Source: Flammeovirga aprica JL-4 (GTDB taxonomy: Bacteria; Bacteroidota; Bacteroidia; Cytophagales; Flammeovirgaceae). Taken from it: a stretch of 64,000 nt of DNA. The notes beneath the pieces are model-generated. The model saw nothing but the letters and a program-made list of their open reading frames with translations. It did no database searches and had not been told where the DNA came from. How positions within the stretch are numbered: the first letter of the stretch is position 1; every line of letters starts with the position of its first letter. A program made the position numbers and the translations under genes. Shown piece by piece: positions 1-9,766 of the stretch. The stretch lies in NCBI RefSeq assembly GCF_012844305.1, contig NZ_JABANE010000002.1:62001-126000 (forward strand), given 5' to 3'.

Positions 1-201
1 TTCATTTACCTTATATTGGGCCATAGGGCCAAAACCTGTGTTGATGCCGTAAATGATTTTGTCTGATGAAAATTCATGGAGAAATGTGTAACTCTCCTTG
101 ATTTTCTTTTCGGCCGATGGTGTTAATATTATTTGTTCGTTTCTAAGAAGTACATCTTCAAAAAAATCAAGCTTGCTAATATTACCTTCAATAGATAACA
201 T
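1..201 (-). CDS. Aromatic amino acid ammonia-lyase (HAL/TAL family), N-terminal part only
   Basis: The first 67 codons of a gene that runs off the left edge on the minus strand. The start is the ATG whose first base is at 201. Residues near 50-60 read YGINTGFGPMA, matching the Y-G-[VI]-N-T-G-F-G block of histidine, phenylalanine and tyrosine ammonia-lyases, which eliminate ammonia using an MIO cofactor. The MIO Ala-Ser-Gly triad lies outside the window. Histidine degradation (HutH) is one reading. The adjacent halogenase-like flavoprotein makes a tyrosine ammonia-lyase of a flexirubin-type pigment cluster equally plausible. The family is secure, the substrate is not. Confidence 0.85.
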   Translation of the reverse strand, partial: MLSIEGNISKLDFFEDVLLRNEQIILTPSAEKKIKESYTFLHEFSSDKIIYGINTGFGPMAQYKVNE

Positions 202-459
202 GATACTTTAAAAAAATTATGATAAAGTAGTATTTGAAATGCAAATGTAACAGTTTAACATAAAAAGTTAAACATTTTAACAAGACATCGTTAATAAAAC
301 TTATGATTTAACATATAAAAAAACAATAAAATTAGGATGTATTGTACTATTCCTAGAATTTTAAATAAAATTATATTAACTATACATCAATAATGATTCT
401 ATTGCTTTCCGATAAAGCAAATAAAATACTTTTTTTTATCTAATCAAATACATGTCAAA
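202..459. other. Divergent intergenic region between the ammonia-lyase and the 460 gene
   Basis: An AT-rich spacer of about 260 bases that must hold promoters for both directions. No clean TAnnTTTG with an upstream TTTG stood out, and no RNA gene or ORF is evident. Confidence 0.4.
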
Positions 460-1092
460 ATGAAAACTAAAGCAACAAACAAATACTTACTCCTTCTTGT
501 ACTATTCTTAGCTCACTTAAGTAGCTACGGGCAGAATAATCTACTTAAAAACCCTGAGGTCAGATTCTATGGTGTGGACTTTACTCACGCTAGTTTTATT
601 GGTAGACAAGGGTTTCAAGACCCTGAAGATCTACAGAAAAATTATCTCCGAAAATGGAATGATCTTGTATTGAATGAACCTAATAAATACAACATCAAAA
701 AATATTTTAATAAAAGCCAAGTGCATTATGACATGAAAGCTGTCAATAAGAGAAACAATTTGGTTGACCCAAACAAGCTTGTGATCGATTCACAGGAAGA
801 GCATCAGAAAATTAGGGAAGAAGACTTTAATGAAATTGTTAATGGACTTCCTACCACAGAAAATGAAGAATTGGGAATGGTTTTGGTAGTGGAAACTTTC
901 AATAAATTGAGTAGTAAAGGTACCACTTGGTCGGTCCTTTTTAATACAAAAACAAAAGAGATTCTTTACCGACAATATCATATGAGCGATCCTAGCGGAT
1001 TTGGCGTTCGTAATTATTGGGGATTTACTTTGTATCGAACGCTCAGATACACTGGTAAAGACTTCTTTTTTTACTTAAGGAAAAATAGTTAA
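460..1092 (+). CDS. Secreted protein of unknown function
   Basis: 210 residues. An N-terminal signal peptide (basic start, hydrophobic residues about 10-20, cleavage near SSYGQ) points to export to the periplasm or surface. The mature part is polar, with no motif I recognise and no cysteine lipobox. The start is fixed by the stop codon just after an earlier ATG at 453. The gene ends 7 bases before the halogenase-like gene, so the two are almost certainly co-transcribed. By context it may be an accessory of the pigment or aryl-polyene locus, but the sequence itself gives no function. Confidence 0.75.
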   Translation: MKTKATNKYLLLLVLFLAHLSSYGQNNLLKNPEVRFYGVDFTHASFIGRQGFQDPEDLQKNYLRKWNDLVLNEPNKYNIKKYFNKSQVHYDMKAVNKRNNLVDPNKLVIDSQEEHQKIREEDFNEIVNGLPTTENEELGMVLVVETFNKLSSKGTTWSVLFNTKTKEILYRQYHMSDPSGFGVRNYWGFTLYRTLRYTGKDFFFYLRKNS

Positions 1093-1099
1093 TCATAAA

Positions 1100-2332
1100 A
1101 TGAAGCAAACAGACGTATTGATTATAGGCGCTGGACCTTCGGGTAGTATTGCTGGAAGTATATTACTGCAAAATGGTTTTAATGTTACGATCATTGAAAA
1201 AGAGCAATTTCCAAGGTTTGTGGTTGGAGAAAGTCTTATTCCAAAAGTGATGCAACACCTGGACAAAGCGGGGCTTTTGGATACTTTGAATGAGCAACAT
1301 TTCGAGAAAAAATTTGGTGCCCGTTTCCTCAAAGAAGATAAAGTGTGTAACTTTTCTTTTGCTGAAAAGTTCACTGATGGATGGGAATGGACCTGGCAAA
1401 TGCCTAGGGCAGATTTTGACTATACCATTGCTAAAGAAGTAGAGAAAAAAGGGGCTGAAGTACTTTATCAGCATGCAGTTACAAATGTGGATTTTTCTAC
1501 CGGAAGTGTCATCACCAGCATAGAAGATAAAAATGGAAATACCTCTCAAATTGCTTCAAAATACATCATTGACGGCAGTGGGTATGGTCGTGTGCTACCT
1601 CGTCTACTTGACTTGAGCAAACCTTCCGATTTACCGCCAAGAGGATCATTTTTCACACATGTGGAAGACATCAATAGACCTGATACTATTGATGGCACTA
1701 CCATTACTTTTGATATTTTGCATCAGAATTTATGGTTCTGGGTAATTCCTTTTTCTAATGGTAAAACTTCACTGGGTTTTGTGGGTGACACTCACTTCTT
1801 CGAAGGTATTACTGAAGAAAACAAAGCGGAGAAATTCAATGAAATGATACAGCAATCCGACTTCTATAAAGAACGTTTTTCAAACCTTGAATACGAGTTT
1901 GAGCCTGTAATGAAAGTCGGTTACTCTGTAGGTGTAAAACAACTTTTCGGAGACCGTTATGTTTTGACTGGAAACAGTACTGAATTCCTTGATCCTGTTT
2001 TTTCATCGGGAGTTTCTTTTGCAGCCGAATCATCTGCATTAGCCGCTGAGTTAGTTTCAAAAGCACTGAAAGGTGAAGATGTAGACTGGCAAAAGGATTA
2101 TTCTGATTATATTCTTAGAGGTGTGGAAGTGTTCAAGTCCTATATCAAATACTGGTATGATGGTTCTTTACAAGATTTGTTCTTCTCTGACAATATCAAT
2201 CCGGAGTTCAAAAAACAAATCACTTCTATCCTTGCCGGCTATGTTTGGGACAAAGAAAACCGTTTTGTGAACAGACATAAAACGATCATCAAAACGATCA
2301 ATCACTTCCAAAAGGAAGCTCAAAGCCTATAG
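1100..2332 (+). CDS. FAD-dependent halogenase-like oxidoreductase, probably pigment (flexirubin-type) biosynthesis
   Basis: 410 residues. An N-terminal Rossmann motif GAGPSG (10-15) binds FAD. VGESLIP (42-48) matches the block common in phenolic and pyrrole halogenases. WFWVIP at 212-217 fits the WxWxIP signature that separates flavin-dependent halogenases from monooxygenases. DPVFSSGV (298-305) is the C-terminal FAD-contact block of the same family. Related NAD(P)/FAD oxidoreductases are typical of flexirubin clusters, and some flexirubins are chlorinated. The neighbour at 1-201 is an aromatic ammonia-lyase, which supports this context. Whether it halogenates, hydroxylates or desaturates an aryl-polyene cannot be told from sequence. 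It is soluble, with no signal peptide. Confidence 0.85.
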   Translation: MKQTDVLIIGAGPSGSIAGSILLQNGFNVTIIEKEQFPRFVVGESLIPKVMQHLDKAGLLDTLNEQHFEKKFGARFLKEDKVCNFSFAEKFTDGWEWTWQMPRADFDYTIAKEVEKKGAEVLYQHAVTNVDFSTGSVITSIEDKNGNTSQIASKYIIDGSGYGRVLPRLLDLSKPSDLPPRGSFFTHVEDINRPDTIDGTTITFDILHQNLWFWVIPFSNGKTSLGFVGDTHFFEGITEENKAEKFNEMIQQSDFYKERFSNLEYEFEPVMKVGYSVGVKQLFGDRYVLTGNSTEFLDPVFSSGVSFAAESSALAAELVSKALKGEDVDWQKDYSDYILRGVEVFKSYIKYWYDGSLQDLFFSDNINPEFKKQITSILAGYVWDKENRFVNRHKTIIKTINHFQKEAQSL

Positions 2333-2349
2333 ACTTTTTTGAATTAAGA

Positions 2350-2481
2350 GTTAAGAGTGAAGAATTAAGAATGAAGATAAAACATATCAGTATATTTATT
2401 TTGTAATGCATTACACTTACCGAAAGAAAATGTATTCAAAAAAATTACGAACCATATCATTCTTAATTCTTCACTCTTAAC
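2350..2481. repeat. Perfect 25-bp inverted repeat with 82-bp spacer
   Basis: Bases 2350-2374 are exactly the reverse complement of 2457-2481; the left arm begins GTTAAGAGTGAAG. Purine-rich text of the same type (GAGTTAAGAATGAAG) recurs at 56524-56538, and CTTAACTCTTAACTC occurs near 3811. This suggests a dispersed repeat family rather than a simple terminator. It lies between two same-strand genes. Confidence 0.85.
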
Positions 2482-2721
2482 TCAACACACCCTTCAATAT
2501 ACAACTCACTAACTATCAATCATTTCTAATATATATATTATTAATAACATAGATTAACTATATCATAAATAAATAGAAGTTAACTAAGACAAACATTTTT
2601 TATCGTTTACAATTGTAAATTTTTAAAACTATTCTTCCTATATTCTGTTTATACCTATGAAACTAATTACAACATGTAGTGAGTTGAGACGAACCATATT
2701 ACAATCAATAATCTCGTTACT

Positions 2722-3732
2722 ATGAAGAACTATTTATTATTGACGCTTTTTCTCTCTCTTTCTTTATTTGGCTTTGCTGATGAAGAATATAAAATCAACT
2801 ATAATATCAAGGGAGTTAACTTAGATGCTTCAAACATCCATCCTATGCTGGTGGTCACTAACAGAGTATTGGATGTGGATAACACTACTAATGAAGTACA
2901 TTTAAGTCATGAAATAGACACTTCTGACGTTAAATACTTAATAGTTACAAGTAATAAGGCAAATCCTAAAGTCAAAATATATTCAACTTTTCATGAAGCC
3001 TTTTCAAAAATAAAACATAACAACCTCGTTATGCACGTACATGGCTTCGGACAAGATTTCAATGCTACTTTAAGAAGTGGTATTACCTTGCAGAAAAACT
3101 ACGACATCAACCTTATATTATTTGATGTACCTACTGAAACTGTGAGTTTTAATATCTTCTCAGAATTCAAACGTTCGAAAAAATATTTCAAACAATCAAC
3201 AAAAAACTTTGATGACTTCTTAAATGATTATGAGGTTTCAGCTAAATATTATAATGTAAATGATAAACCTATTCTTTTCTTGCACAGTTTGGGTAATTAT
3301 TTACTGGAGGAATATATTCAGTCCGGAACATATGATTACAATGAGAAATTAGCCGTTTTTGAAAATATATTAATCAATGCACCTGCTGTAAAAAAGAAAC
3401 ATCATGCAGAGTGGATTGAGAAAATTGATGAGGATATTAATGTATATATCACTATCAATAAAAAAGATTTCACGCTAAAAGGGGCGGAGTTTATCACAAT
3501 GACGCGCCAGCTGGGAAGTTCTAAAATCAAACAAAAGCATTTGGCATCTAATGCTTCTTATCTTACTTTCCACACCCTGGCGGGAAGTGAACATAATTAC
3601 TTTATCAACCCTATGATGATGGCCAATGACCAAATAAAATCATTCTACGATCAGGTTTTGGAAGGTCATTCTATTGTTGATGAAAATTACATCAATAATG
3701 AAGAGGGTATCGATTTGATTGTTCAAAATTAG
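2722..3732 (+). CDS. Secreted alpha/beta-hydrolase, DUF900-like
   Basis: 336 residues with a signal peptide (about 1-19). MHVHGFGQDF near residue 110 is the oxyanion-hole strand seen in DUF900 and lipase-like hydrolases. LHSLGN near 195 carries the nucleophile serine in a G-x-S-x-G-like elbow with His in place of the first Gly. GSEHNYF near 295 supplies the catalytic histidine. An esterase or lipase-type activity outside the cytoplasm is likely, but the substrate is unknown. It stands alone, with about 390 bases upstream and a strong terminator downstream shared with the convergent receptor gene. Confidence 0.7.
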   Translation: MKNYLLLTLFLSLSLFGFADEEYKINYNIKGVNLDASNIHPMLVVTNRVLDVDNTTNEVHLSHEIDTSDVKYLIVTSNKANPKVKIYSTFHEAFSKIKHNNLVMHVHGFGQDFNATLRSGITLQKNYDINLILFDVPTETVSFNIFSEFKRSKKYFKQSTKNFDDFLNDYEVSAKYYNVNDKPILFLHSLGNYLLEEYIQSGTYDYNEKLAVFENILINAPAVKKKHHAEWIEKIDEDINVYITINKKDFTLKGAEFITMTRQLGSSKIKQKHLASNASYLTFHTLAGSEHNYFINPMMMANDQIKSFYDQVLEGHSIVDENYINNEEGIDLIVQN

Positions 3733-3763
3733 AATCTCAGTACTAAGTTCTTCATATATGGTA

Positions 3764-3799
3764 AATCCCGATAGAGATTAGATTTTCTCTACCGGGATT
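3764..3799. terminator. Intrinsic terminator between convergent genes
   Basis: Stem AATCCCGaTAGAGA (3764-3777) pairs with TCTCTAcCGGGATT (3786-3799) and is followed by T-rich bases on the plus strand. It serves the hydrolase and perhaps the opposing receptor gene. Confidence 0.85.
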
Positions 3800-3828
3800 C
3801 TTTTTATAAGCTTAACTCTTAACTCAAA

Positions 3829-6201
3829 TTAATTCATACCTCCAGAACTATGTAATTTCCTTGCTTTTCGTCCTTGAAACTGTCCACCAAAGGCATAAGA
3901 AAATGATAATCTATATACAGGTCTTTCCTGCAAATAGTACGTCTGTTCTTGGAAATTTCTACCAAATACATCTTTCGTAAATCCACTGTTGACAATATCA
4001 TCTACTTTGAAAGAGATGCTGCCTTTACGTTTTAAAATTGCTTTTTTAACGGCCACATTTAATGCGTAAGTGGGCTGTGTAATATTTTGAGCGTCGTATT
4101 GCTGTCCGGCATATCTACCCATAATTTGTATTGTAAAATGCTTTGGCAATGTAAACCTTGTATTCAGTTTTGCTGTCCAGTTGATTGGATTGGCATCAGA
4201 AGGTACTGTAAACTCTTCGTTATCATCCTGAATTTCCAAGTAGAAGAAATTTAAGTTAGCATCAATATTCCACCATTTTGCTATCTGATAATTGGCAGAA
4301 ATAGATGCACCACCTGTCAACGATGAACCTAAATTGGCCCAAGTATACACGGTCAAATCTTCTAAGGAATCATACCTTGAAACGTTTCGGATAATGTCTG
4401 TACTGTGTCTTACATATACACTTGTATTCAGTCCTAATTTTCCTTTGTTATAGCCATGATCCAAGCTGATTGAATTGGTATAAGAGGGCTGAAGGTTAGG
4501 ATTACCAACTGATACTGTAGAAGAGTTTGAACGCTGTTCAATAGGCAGCATATTGAAGATACCTGGACGGTTGATTCTTCTTGAGTAACTTACCCCTAAT
4601 GTATTGAAATCACCTAGTTTTCTTTGGATGTGAAGCGTAGGAAATAAACTCGCGTAATTAATGTTGTAGGTAGTATCTTGACCGCTTTCCGTTTTTACGG
4701 TACCATCAATTGTAGCTACTTCTCCCCTTACACCTGCTTTGATAGAATATTGTCCTAACGTAATGCTGTATGATCCATAAAGAGAGTTGATGTACTGATC
4801 ATAATCATAGCTATAATTATTGATTACGCCCCCCAGATTATTTGAGATTTGCGCTGATGCATCTAATAATTCACCTTTATAGCCTGTTTCAAAAGACGAT
4901 TTCTCATTGATTTCATGTGAATAATCAATCTTCAATGATGCATAATTCCAACGTGCATCTGTATTTACCGATGAGTTACGGTCCTTGTCCTGCTCAAGAG
5001 TGGACGAAGTGGAGAAATCAGATTCACCTCCATTAAAGTAGCCGTCGCTTTCCAAAATACCTTTCTTAAACTCTTTTCTATGGTTCAAGCTCAACGAGTA
5101 CCCTTGTGCCTGATTCTTCTGATCACCAAATTCTTTCTGTGAACTTATGATCTGATCTCCTTGTAAATTATTATTGATGTAAAGGTTTTCCTCTCCTCCT
5201 TTCCAGTTCCATATCTCGGCAAATAAGGTAATGGTATTGGTAGAATCCAGGAAGTAGTCCGCTCCAAATTTTGTATTATAATAGCGCCCTTTTCTAATGT
5301 TTTCACCTTCCTGATCGAAAGTAGGAATTGTTTCATCTGCATAAATACGCTTCAAATCCTTCTGATTTTCAAATCGATTTTCACCATAAGAACCCTGCCC
5401 GAAGAAATTGAATTTCTTAATTCTGTAGTTCAAACCAAGGTAACCATTGTACTTTTCACCTGATCCGGCACCAATATTTGCACTGCCGTTCAAGCCTTTC
5501 ATTTTGTCTTTTTTAGTGATCACATTGATGATCCCCGACAGGCCATCCGGATCATATTTCGCCGAAGGGTTAGTAATTACCTCAATTTTCTCAATCGAAC
5601 CTGCAGGCAGTGTCTGGAAAATCTGAGCAGGATCAATCTGTGAAGGCTTACCATCAATCAGTACCCTTACGTTGCTTTCTCCTCTTAAGCTGATTGCACC
5701 ATCAGACCCCACACTGATTTCAGGAATCGTCTGCAGTACTTCTGACACTGAATTCCCTTCTGCAATCATGGCATCACTTACATTCACTACTTTTTTATCA
5801 ATAGATCGTTCAATGCTTGTTTTCTCTGCACGTACTTCCACTTCATCGAGCTGTTCCACATTTTCACTGATACTGATTTGTCCTACATCTGTGTTTGGAG
5901 ATGTGATTTTCAAAGACTGTTGCAAAGTGTTATAGCCCACAAACTGTACAACAAGGGTGTAATTTCCGTAAGGAATATTTTTAATTCTGAAACGGCCCTC
6001 ATTGTCCGTCAGGCCTCCGCCTACTGAGACATTTTCTTTATTGTTTAAAGATACTGTAGCGTATCCCACAGGACTACCGTCTTTCTGATCAATAATCTGC
6101 CCTTTGATATTCCCGTTTTTATCGGCATTATCATTGGCCAGTGTAAGCATAGAAACGAACAGTAGTAAAATTAAATTGACACTGAAATTTAATGTTTTCA
6201 T
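3829..6201 (-). CDS. TonB-dependent outer membrane receptor with carboxypeptidase-regulatory-like N-domain
   Basis: 790 residues. The order is signal peptide (1-22), a carboxypeptidase D regulatory-like beta-sandwich (about 30-115, with PVGYATVSL and PYGNYTLVVQFVGY), a TonB plug (about 125-225, with SVSEVLQTIPEIS and RVLIDGKPSQ) and a 22-strand-type barrel of the Bacteroidota outer membrane beta-barrel family ending in aromatic-rich YRLSFSYAFGG. There is no SusD partner, so a SusC role is unlikely. Stand-alone receptors of this type often take up peptides, metals or small ligands; the ligand here is unknown. Transcription is from about 6.25 kb leftward. Confidence 0.85.
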   Translation of the reverse strand: MKTLNFSVNLILLLFVSMLTLANDNADKNGNIKGQIIDQKDGSPVGYATVSLNNKENVSVGGGLTDNEGRFRIKNIPYGNYTLVVQFVGYNTLQQSLKITSPNTDVGQISISENVEQLDEVEVRAEKTSIERSIDKKVVNVSDAMIAEGNSVSEVLQTIPEISVGSDGAISLRGESNVRVLIDGKPSQIDPAQIFQTLPAGSIEKIEVITNPSAKYDPDGLSGIINVITKKDKMKGLNGSANIGAGSGEKYNGYLGLNYRIKKFNFFGQGSYGENRFENQKDLKRIYADETIPTFDQEGENIRKGRYYNTKFGADYFLDSTNTITLFAEIWNWKGGEENLYINNNLQGDQIISSQKEFGDQKNQAQGYSLSLNHRKEFKKGILESDGYFNGGESDFSTSSTLEQDKDRNSSVNTDARWNYASLKIDYSHEINEKSSFETGYKGELLDASAQISNNLGGVINNYSYDYDQYINSLYGSYSITLGQYSIKAGVRGEVATIDGTVKTESGQDTTYNINYASLFPTLHIQRKLGDFNTLGVSYSRRINRPGIFNMLPIEQRSNSSTVSVGNPNLQPSYTNSISLDHGYNKGKLGLNTSVYVRHSTDIIRNVSRYDSLEDLTVYTWANLGSSLTGGASISANYQIAKWWNIDANLNFFYLEIQDDNEEFTVPSDANPINWTAKLNTRFTLPKHFTIQIMGRYAGQQYDAQNITQPTYALNVAVKKAILKRKGSISFKVDDIVNSGFTKDVFGRNFQEQTYYLQERPVYRLSFSYAFGGQFQGRKARKLHSSGGMN

Positions 6202-6551
6202 TGATATTGATAATTATGCACCTATACAGTTAAAGACGAAATTTCATGCATTTTTTTATGTTCCATAAAGCGATAAATTCTAAAAAATTCTAACATCAAA
6301 TGGATGGAAAAGAGAAGAATTAAATTTCTGTTTTTAAATGAAATAGATGATTTAGATGAAAGTTAGATCGTAAATTTAGTTTTTTTTTAACGCGTAAATA
6401 ACAATTCAACAGAATGGATGTAAGAGTTTAATAAGTTTTATTAATAATTGAATGATTACTCAGAGAATGAGGGATTAAGATTGAAGAGGAAGTGCGGTTG
6501 GAATGACTTACGCACTCGCACTTCCCCTTCAATAACTAAGAACATGTTATA
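6202..6551. other. Intergenic region with a long inverted repeat (6481-6532)
   Basis: It holds the leader of the receptor gene and an inverted repeat just past the M61 protease stop: TTGAAGAGGAAGTGCG (6481-6496) pairs with 6517-6532 with one mismatch. The hairpin lacks a clear U-tract on the protease strand, so it could be a terminator or another dispersed repeat. Nothing else was seen. Confidence 0.6.
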
Positions 6552-8408
6552 CTACATCTCCACTACATTTTTCAAGTGCTTGAAGAAATAAGATTTATAT
6601 TTCATTTGATCTTCAGTAGGGTTTTCTAATACCTTCATTCTAGCGTATTTCAGTTTAGTTAGAACAGCTTCTCCATCCAGCATAATTTTTTCACCCTTTC
6701 TTTGCACCTGTATCACCATGCTATCACCCAGTTTTGGAAATGACATTTTGTAATATTCATTTTTAGGGTCCTTATAAAATTCCTTTGCTTTTACTCCATT
6801 GATGGCTAAAATCTGATCTCCCTTTTTAAGCCCTAAAGTGTTTTTCCCTTTAGTGTAAGTCACTGTATACTTGTCATTCTCATGATCTTTTTTCACATAG
6901 AAATTACCGTATCTTGGTATCTTTTCCCCTTCAGGATAATACTTCCAGCCTAGTTTATCACAGTAGTTCTGCATATTTGGAGTAGCCGTACCTTCAATAT
7001 ACTGCTTATAAAAATCCCCAAACCCAGCGTAAGTATAATCCCTCAAAACATTTACAAAATCCTCGTCTCTAAAATACCTTCCTTTGTAATCTTTCTGTAT
7101 TTCCAAAACCACATCAATAAGCCTTTTCTCTCCGTTAGATCTTTCCATGATTTTCAAATCCAAGCAGAACGCAATCATTGCCCCCTTTTCATAGAAAGCC
7201 ATCAAATCCTTTAGTTTGCTGATGAAACTGAATACGTTTTTCTTTCGAATAATATCCTGACTACTTTCTATCATACTTTGCTTATGACGTTTTTGTGATG
7301 TTGCAATGCCATAAGACATACTGTTTGCTAAAGCGATTTCATCTGTATAAGATTGATTTAAAGTCCGCATAGCAAAGTAATCCGTAAAGCCTTCGTAAAA
7401 CCACGTATGCCTCGACATGTCTGGGGTTCTATAATTGAATTGTTTTATCTTTTCAGAGTGCAGCTCCAAAGGCGTGATTGTGTGAAAGTATTCATGGCAG
7501 GAAACGTGATCATACATATATGAATATTGACGCTCCGTCAAAACTGTATTGTAATACACCGAAGATTGACGATGTTCTAACGCTGACCCTGTCCCCATGT
7601 ACTTGAACATTCCCTTTAAACGTGCTTCATCGATTTCATAAATCAAGAAATAATAATCTTCCTGAGAAGTGACACCAGAAAAATTATTGACCTGATGCAT
7701 CACATCTTCTATCACTTCCTTGATTTTGGGAGCTGTTTCTGTTTTTTTCTCATTATGCACCGCCACTATACATTTCTGTCCTCCCACTACAAATGAAGCG
7801 GTGTCAGGTACGGCATAAAGTACGGGCTGATCTATCAAACCGAAATAATTTTCGGCATACAATACATCTTTCTGATCACTTTCCTCCAGTTTTTTCATAG
7901 ACGTCGCTCCATAAAATCCCGAAGGCTTCTTCACCACTACTTTAAAAGGTGTTTTCTCAAACCCTTCAAAATAGCCATTCAGCATATTGAAATTAATCAA
8001 TGCACTTTGTGGAGTAAATACCGTTCCTTCCACTACTGACGGCTTCCCTACTATACCTCTCTTGGAAGTGGCATCCACTACGGTGTAGGCTAGGAAATCA
8101 ATTGGAGCCTGTGCCGAAATGTAAAACACATTTTTCTTGCGTTTCACTTCCGCTTCTTGACCATTGATATCAAGGGCTCTTACCTTCTTAAAGTAATCCA
8201 CATACTTTAAGGTCATATACGTACCAGGTACAATATCCGGTATCACAAATTCAAGTGTTTTCTGATCTTTGGGGGCAGAAACTTTTACGTTCAATGCGTG
8301 CTCTTGAATACCATTGAGGTCAATTTCTACAATAGTTTCTGTTTTGTGCTGTGCTTGTAGAAGAGATAAGTTAAAAAACAATAGAAATACGATTAGTATA
8401 TTTTTCAT
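6552..8408 (-). CDS. M61-family metallopeptidase with PDZ domain (glycyl aminopeptidase-like)
   Basis: 618 residues with a signal peptide (1-19). An N-terminal beta domain precedes a thermolysin-like catalytic core: zinc motif HEYFH at 305-309 and the downstream glutamate in WFYEGFTDYF (Glu339) as third ligand. A C-terminal PDZ domain (about 510-580, with LGLKKGDQILAINGVKA) completes the usual M61 layout. These enzymes cleave short peptides, often with Gly or Ala at the N-terminus, in the periplasm. It appears monocistronic. Confidence 0.9.
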   Translation of the reverse strand: MKNILIVFLLFFNLSLLQAQHKTETIVEIDLNGIQEHALNVKVSAPKDQKTLEFVIPDIVPGTYMTLKYVDYFKKVRALDINGQEAEVKRKKNVFYISAQAPIDFLAYTVVDATSKRGIVGKPSVVEGTVFTPQSALINFNMLNGYFEGFEKTPFKVVVKKPSGFYGATSMKKLEESDQKDVLYAENYFGLIDQPVLYAVPDTASFVVGGQKCIVAVHNEKKTETAPKIKEVIEDVMHQVNNFSGVTSQEDYYFLIYEIDEARLKGMFKYMGTGSALEHRQSSVYYNTVLTERQYSYMYDHVSCHEYFHTITPLELHSEKIKQFNYRTPDMSRHTWFYEGFTDYFAMRTLNQSYTDEIALANSMSYGIATSQKRHKQSMIESSQDIIRKKNVFSFISKLKDLMAFYEKGAMIAFCLDLKIMERSNGEKRLIDVVLEIQKDYKGRYFRDEDFVNVLRDYTYAGFGDFYKQYIEGTATPNMQNYCDKLGWKYYPEGEKIPRYGNFYVKKDHENDKYTVTYTKGKNTLGLKKGDQILAINGVKAKEFYKDPKNEYYKMSFPKLGDSMVIQVQRKGEKIMLDGEAVLTKLKYARMKVLENPTEDQMKYKSYFFKHLKNVVEM

Positions 8409-8717
8409 GTTAGTCTTAATAGTTAATTATTATTTAAAAAATTTTGTCTTGGTACTTACAAGTACTTACCGAAGTGATAATAAGTTGCTTTATGTCTCAC
8501 TTCGCAATTGCTTTAGCCCTCAAACCTACTACTATTCCTCCACATTATAAAAAATTATAGTATTTTTAAGTTGTAAGTACTTATTACTTTCATGGCTTTT
8601 TCATGAAAAATAAAGACTAGCACAATTGTTCAGCGAAGCGTCATTTGGGCCAGTTTCAATTTTTATGGGATGCCTTATTATTACTTTTCAGCAAAAAAAT
8701 AAAACTAAACTATACTA
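8409..8717. other. Intergenic region with AGTACTTA-type repeats and hairpins
   Basis: It contains the hairpin CGAAGTGA (8470-8477) / TCACTTCG (8497-8504). AAGTACTTAC repeats appear in both orientations near 8450-8470 and 8573, matching CCTAGTACTTAAGTAC text near 52990. A weak copy of the AGCG..GCGT hairpin family lies at 8623-8647. No ORF or RNA gene is evident. Confidence 0.5.
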
Positions 8718-9632
8718 ATGAGAAACAGCACTTCAGAAAAAGAGCGTCGAGAAACTATTAGAAGAAAAAGAGAGGAACTTATGCCGGGGTTATCCGGAGT
8801 ACAAGAAAAAGGTTCTTACATTATGATGATAGGTAAAATCGCTATACCGATCATCGCGATAGCAATCGCCTTTTCTAACGGGTCATCTTTAAATATAATA
8901 GATTACATCACCTATAAAATATCCACTAATATATCACCTGAAAGTGAAGAGGATTACATTGCTCGATTGCAGGAATTTTTCCCTGAAAATTTAGGTAAAT
9001 ACGGGGAAACTTTTTATTGTAATGGAGACATTCTTATGCTAGAATACAACTTAGTAGCCGGAACCTATGTTAGAGCGAAACAATATCACCTCAGACCTAT
9101 TACAAGAAACACTGACGATTACCGTATTGAATATGAAGGCGTATTTACTACAGATGGTGAATTTATCATTGAATATCAAAATGGCTATTACGTGTCAAAG
9201 GAAGCTGGACCAATCTCCTACGATATTATTGAACATGATTCGTCGTTTATGTTTTTGAAAAATAACTGGTATTCTCACGTTAATGAGATTAGCATTTCTA
9301 ATCCTGATACCTTGTTTTTTTATAGCGAAGATTTAGAGCATCCTTATTTGGGTGATATTTACGGAAAACCTGTAATCATAGACCTGGACAAGATTGTGGA
9401 TTATTATTTTGGAGCCGATGTACATCAGGCAATGAAGAACAGCGAGTACAAATATCATCTTTCAGATTTTCGCTTTGAAGATTTACAAATACTCGGCGAC
9501 CCTGGTATTCATAGAGAAGCTTCTGAGGTAGAATTTATTGCGAAGGATGCTAATGATCAGCACTACAAAATTAATATTCACAGAAATGGACGTGTGAAGA
9601 GAGAAAAAACACAGGCTCCTAAATCGCTCTAA
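8718..9632 (+). CDS. Membrane-anchored protein of unknown function
   Basis: 304 residues. A short basic cytoplasmic N-terminus (RRKREE) is followed by one hydrophobic segment (about 33-53), then roughly 250 polar residues outside the membrane with many Tyr, Asp and Glu. There are no recognised catalytic motifs. The region around 230-300 has a beta-rich character (EVEFIAKDANDQHYKINIHR). Neighbours do not suggest a role. Orthologues in related Bacteroidota would be the best route to a function. Confidence 0.7.
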   Translation: MRNSTSEKERRETIRRKREELMPGLSGVQEKGSYIMMIGKIAIPIIAIAIAFSNGSSLNIIDYITYKISTNISPESEEDYIARLQEFFPENLGKYGETFYCNGDILMLEYNLVAGTYVRAKQYHLRPITRNTDDYRIEYEGVFTTDGEFIIEYQNGYYVSKEAGPISYDIIEHDSSFMFLKNNWYSHVNEISISNPDTLFFYSEDLEHPYLGDIYGKPVIIDLDKIVDYYFGADVHQAMKNSEYKYHLSDFRFEDLQILGDPGIHREASEVEFIAKDANDQHYKINIHRNGRVKREKTQAPKSL

Positions 9633-9721
9633 GCAACAGGACTGAAGCGTTTTTTTATTAAGAATGAAGGAAGTTCGTGAAACGAAATATCTTGAGACTA
9701 CGAACCTTTATAAAATACAAA

Positions 9722-9747
9722 AAGGCCACTCAAAAATGAGTGGCCTT
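9722..9747 (-). terminator. Intrinsic terminator of the cold-shock gene
   Basis: Stem AAGGCCACTCA (9722-9732) pairs perfectly with 9737-9747, followed on the minus strand by a T-rich run. It lies 20 bases past the cspA-type stop. Confidence 0.9.
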
Positions 9748-9766
9748 CTTAAGTACTGGAAGTTGA

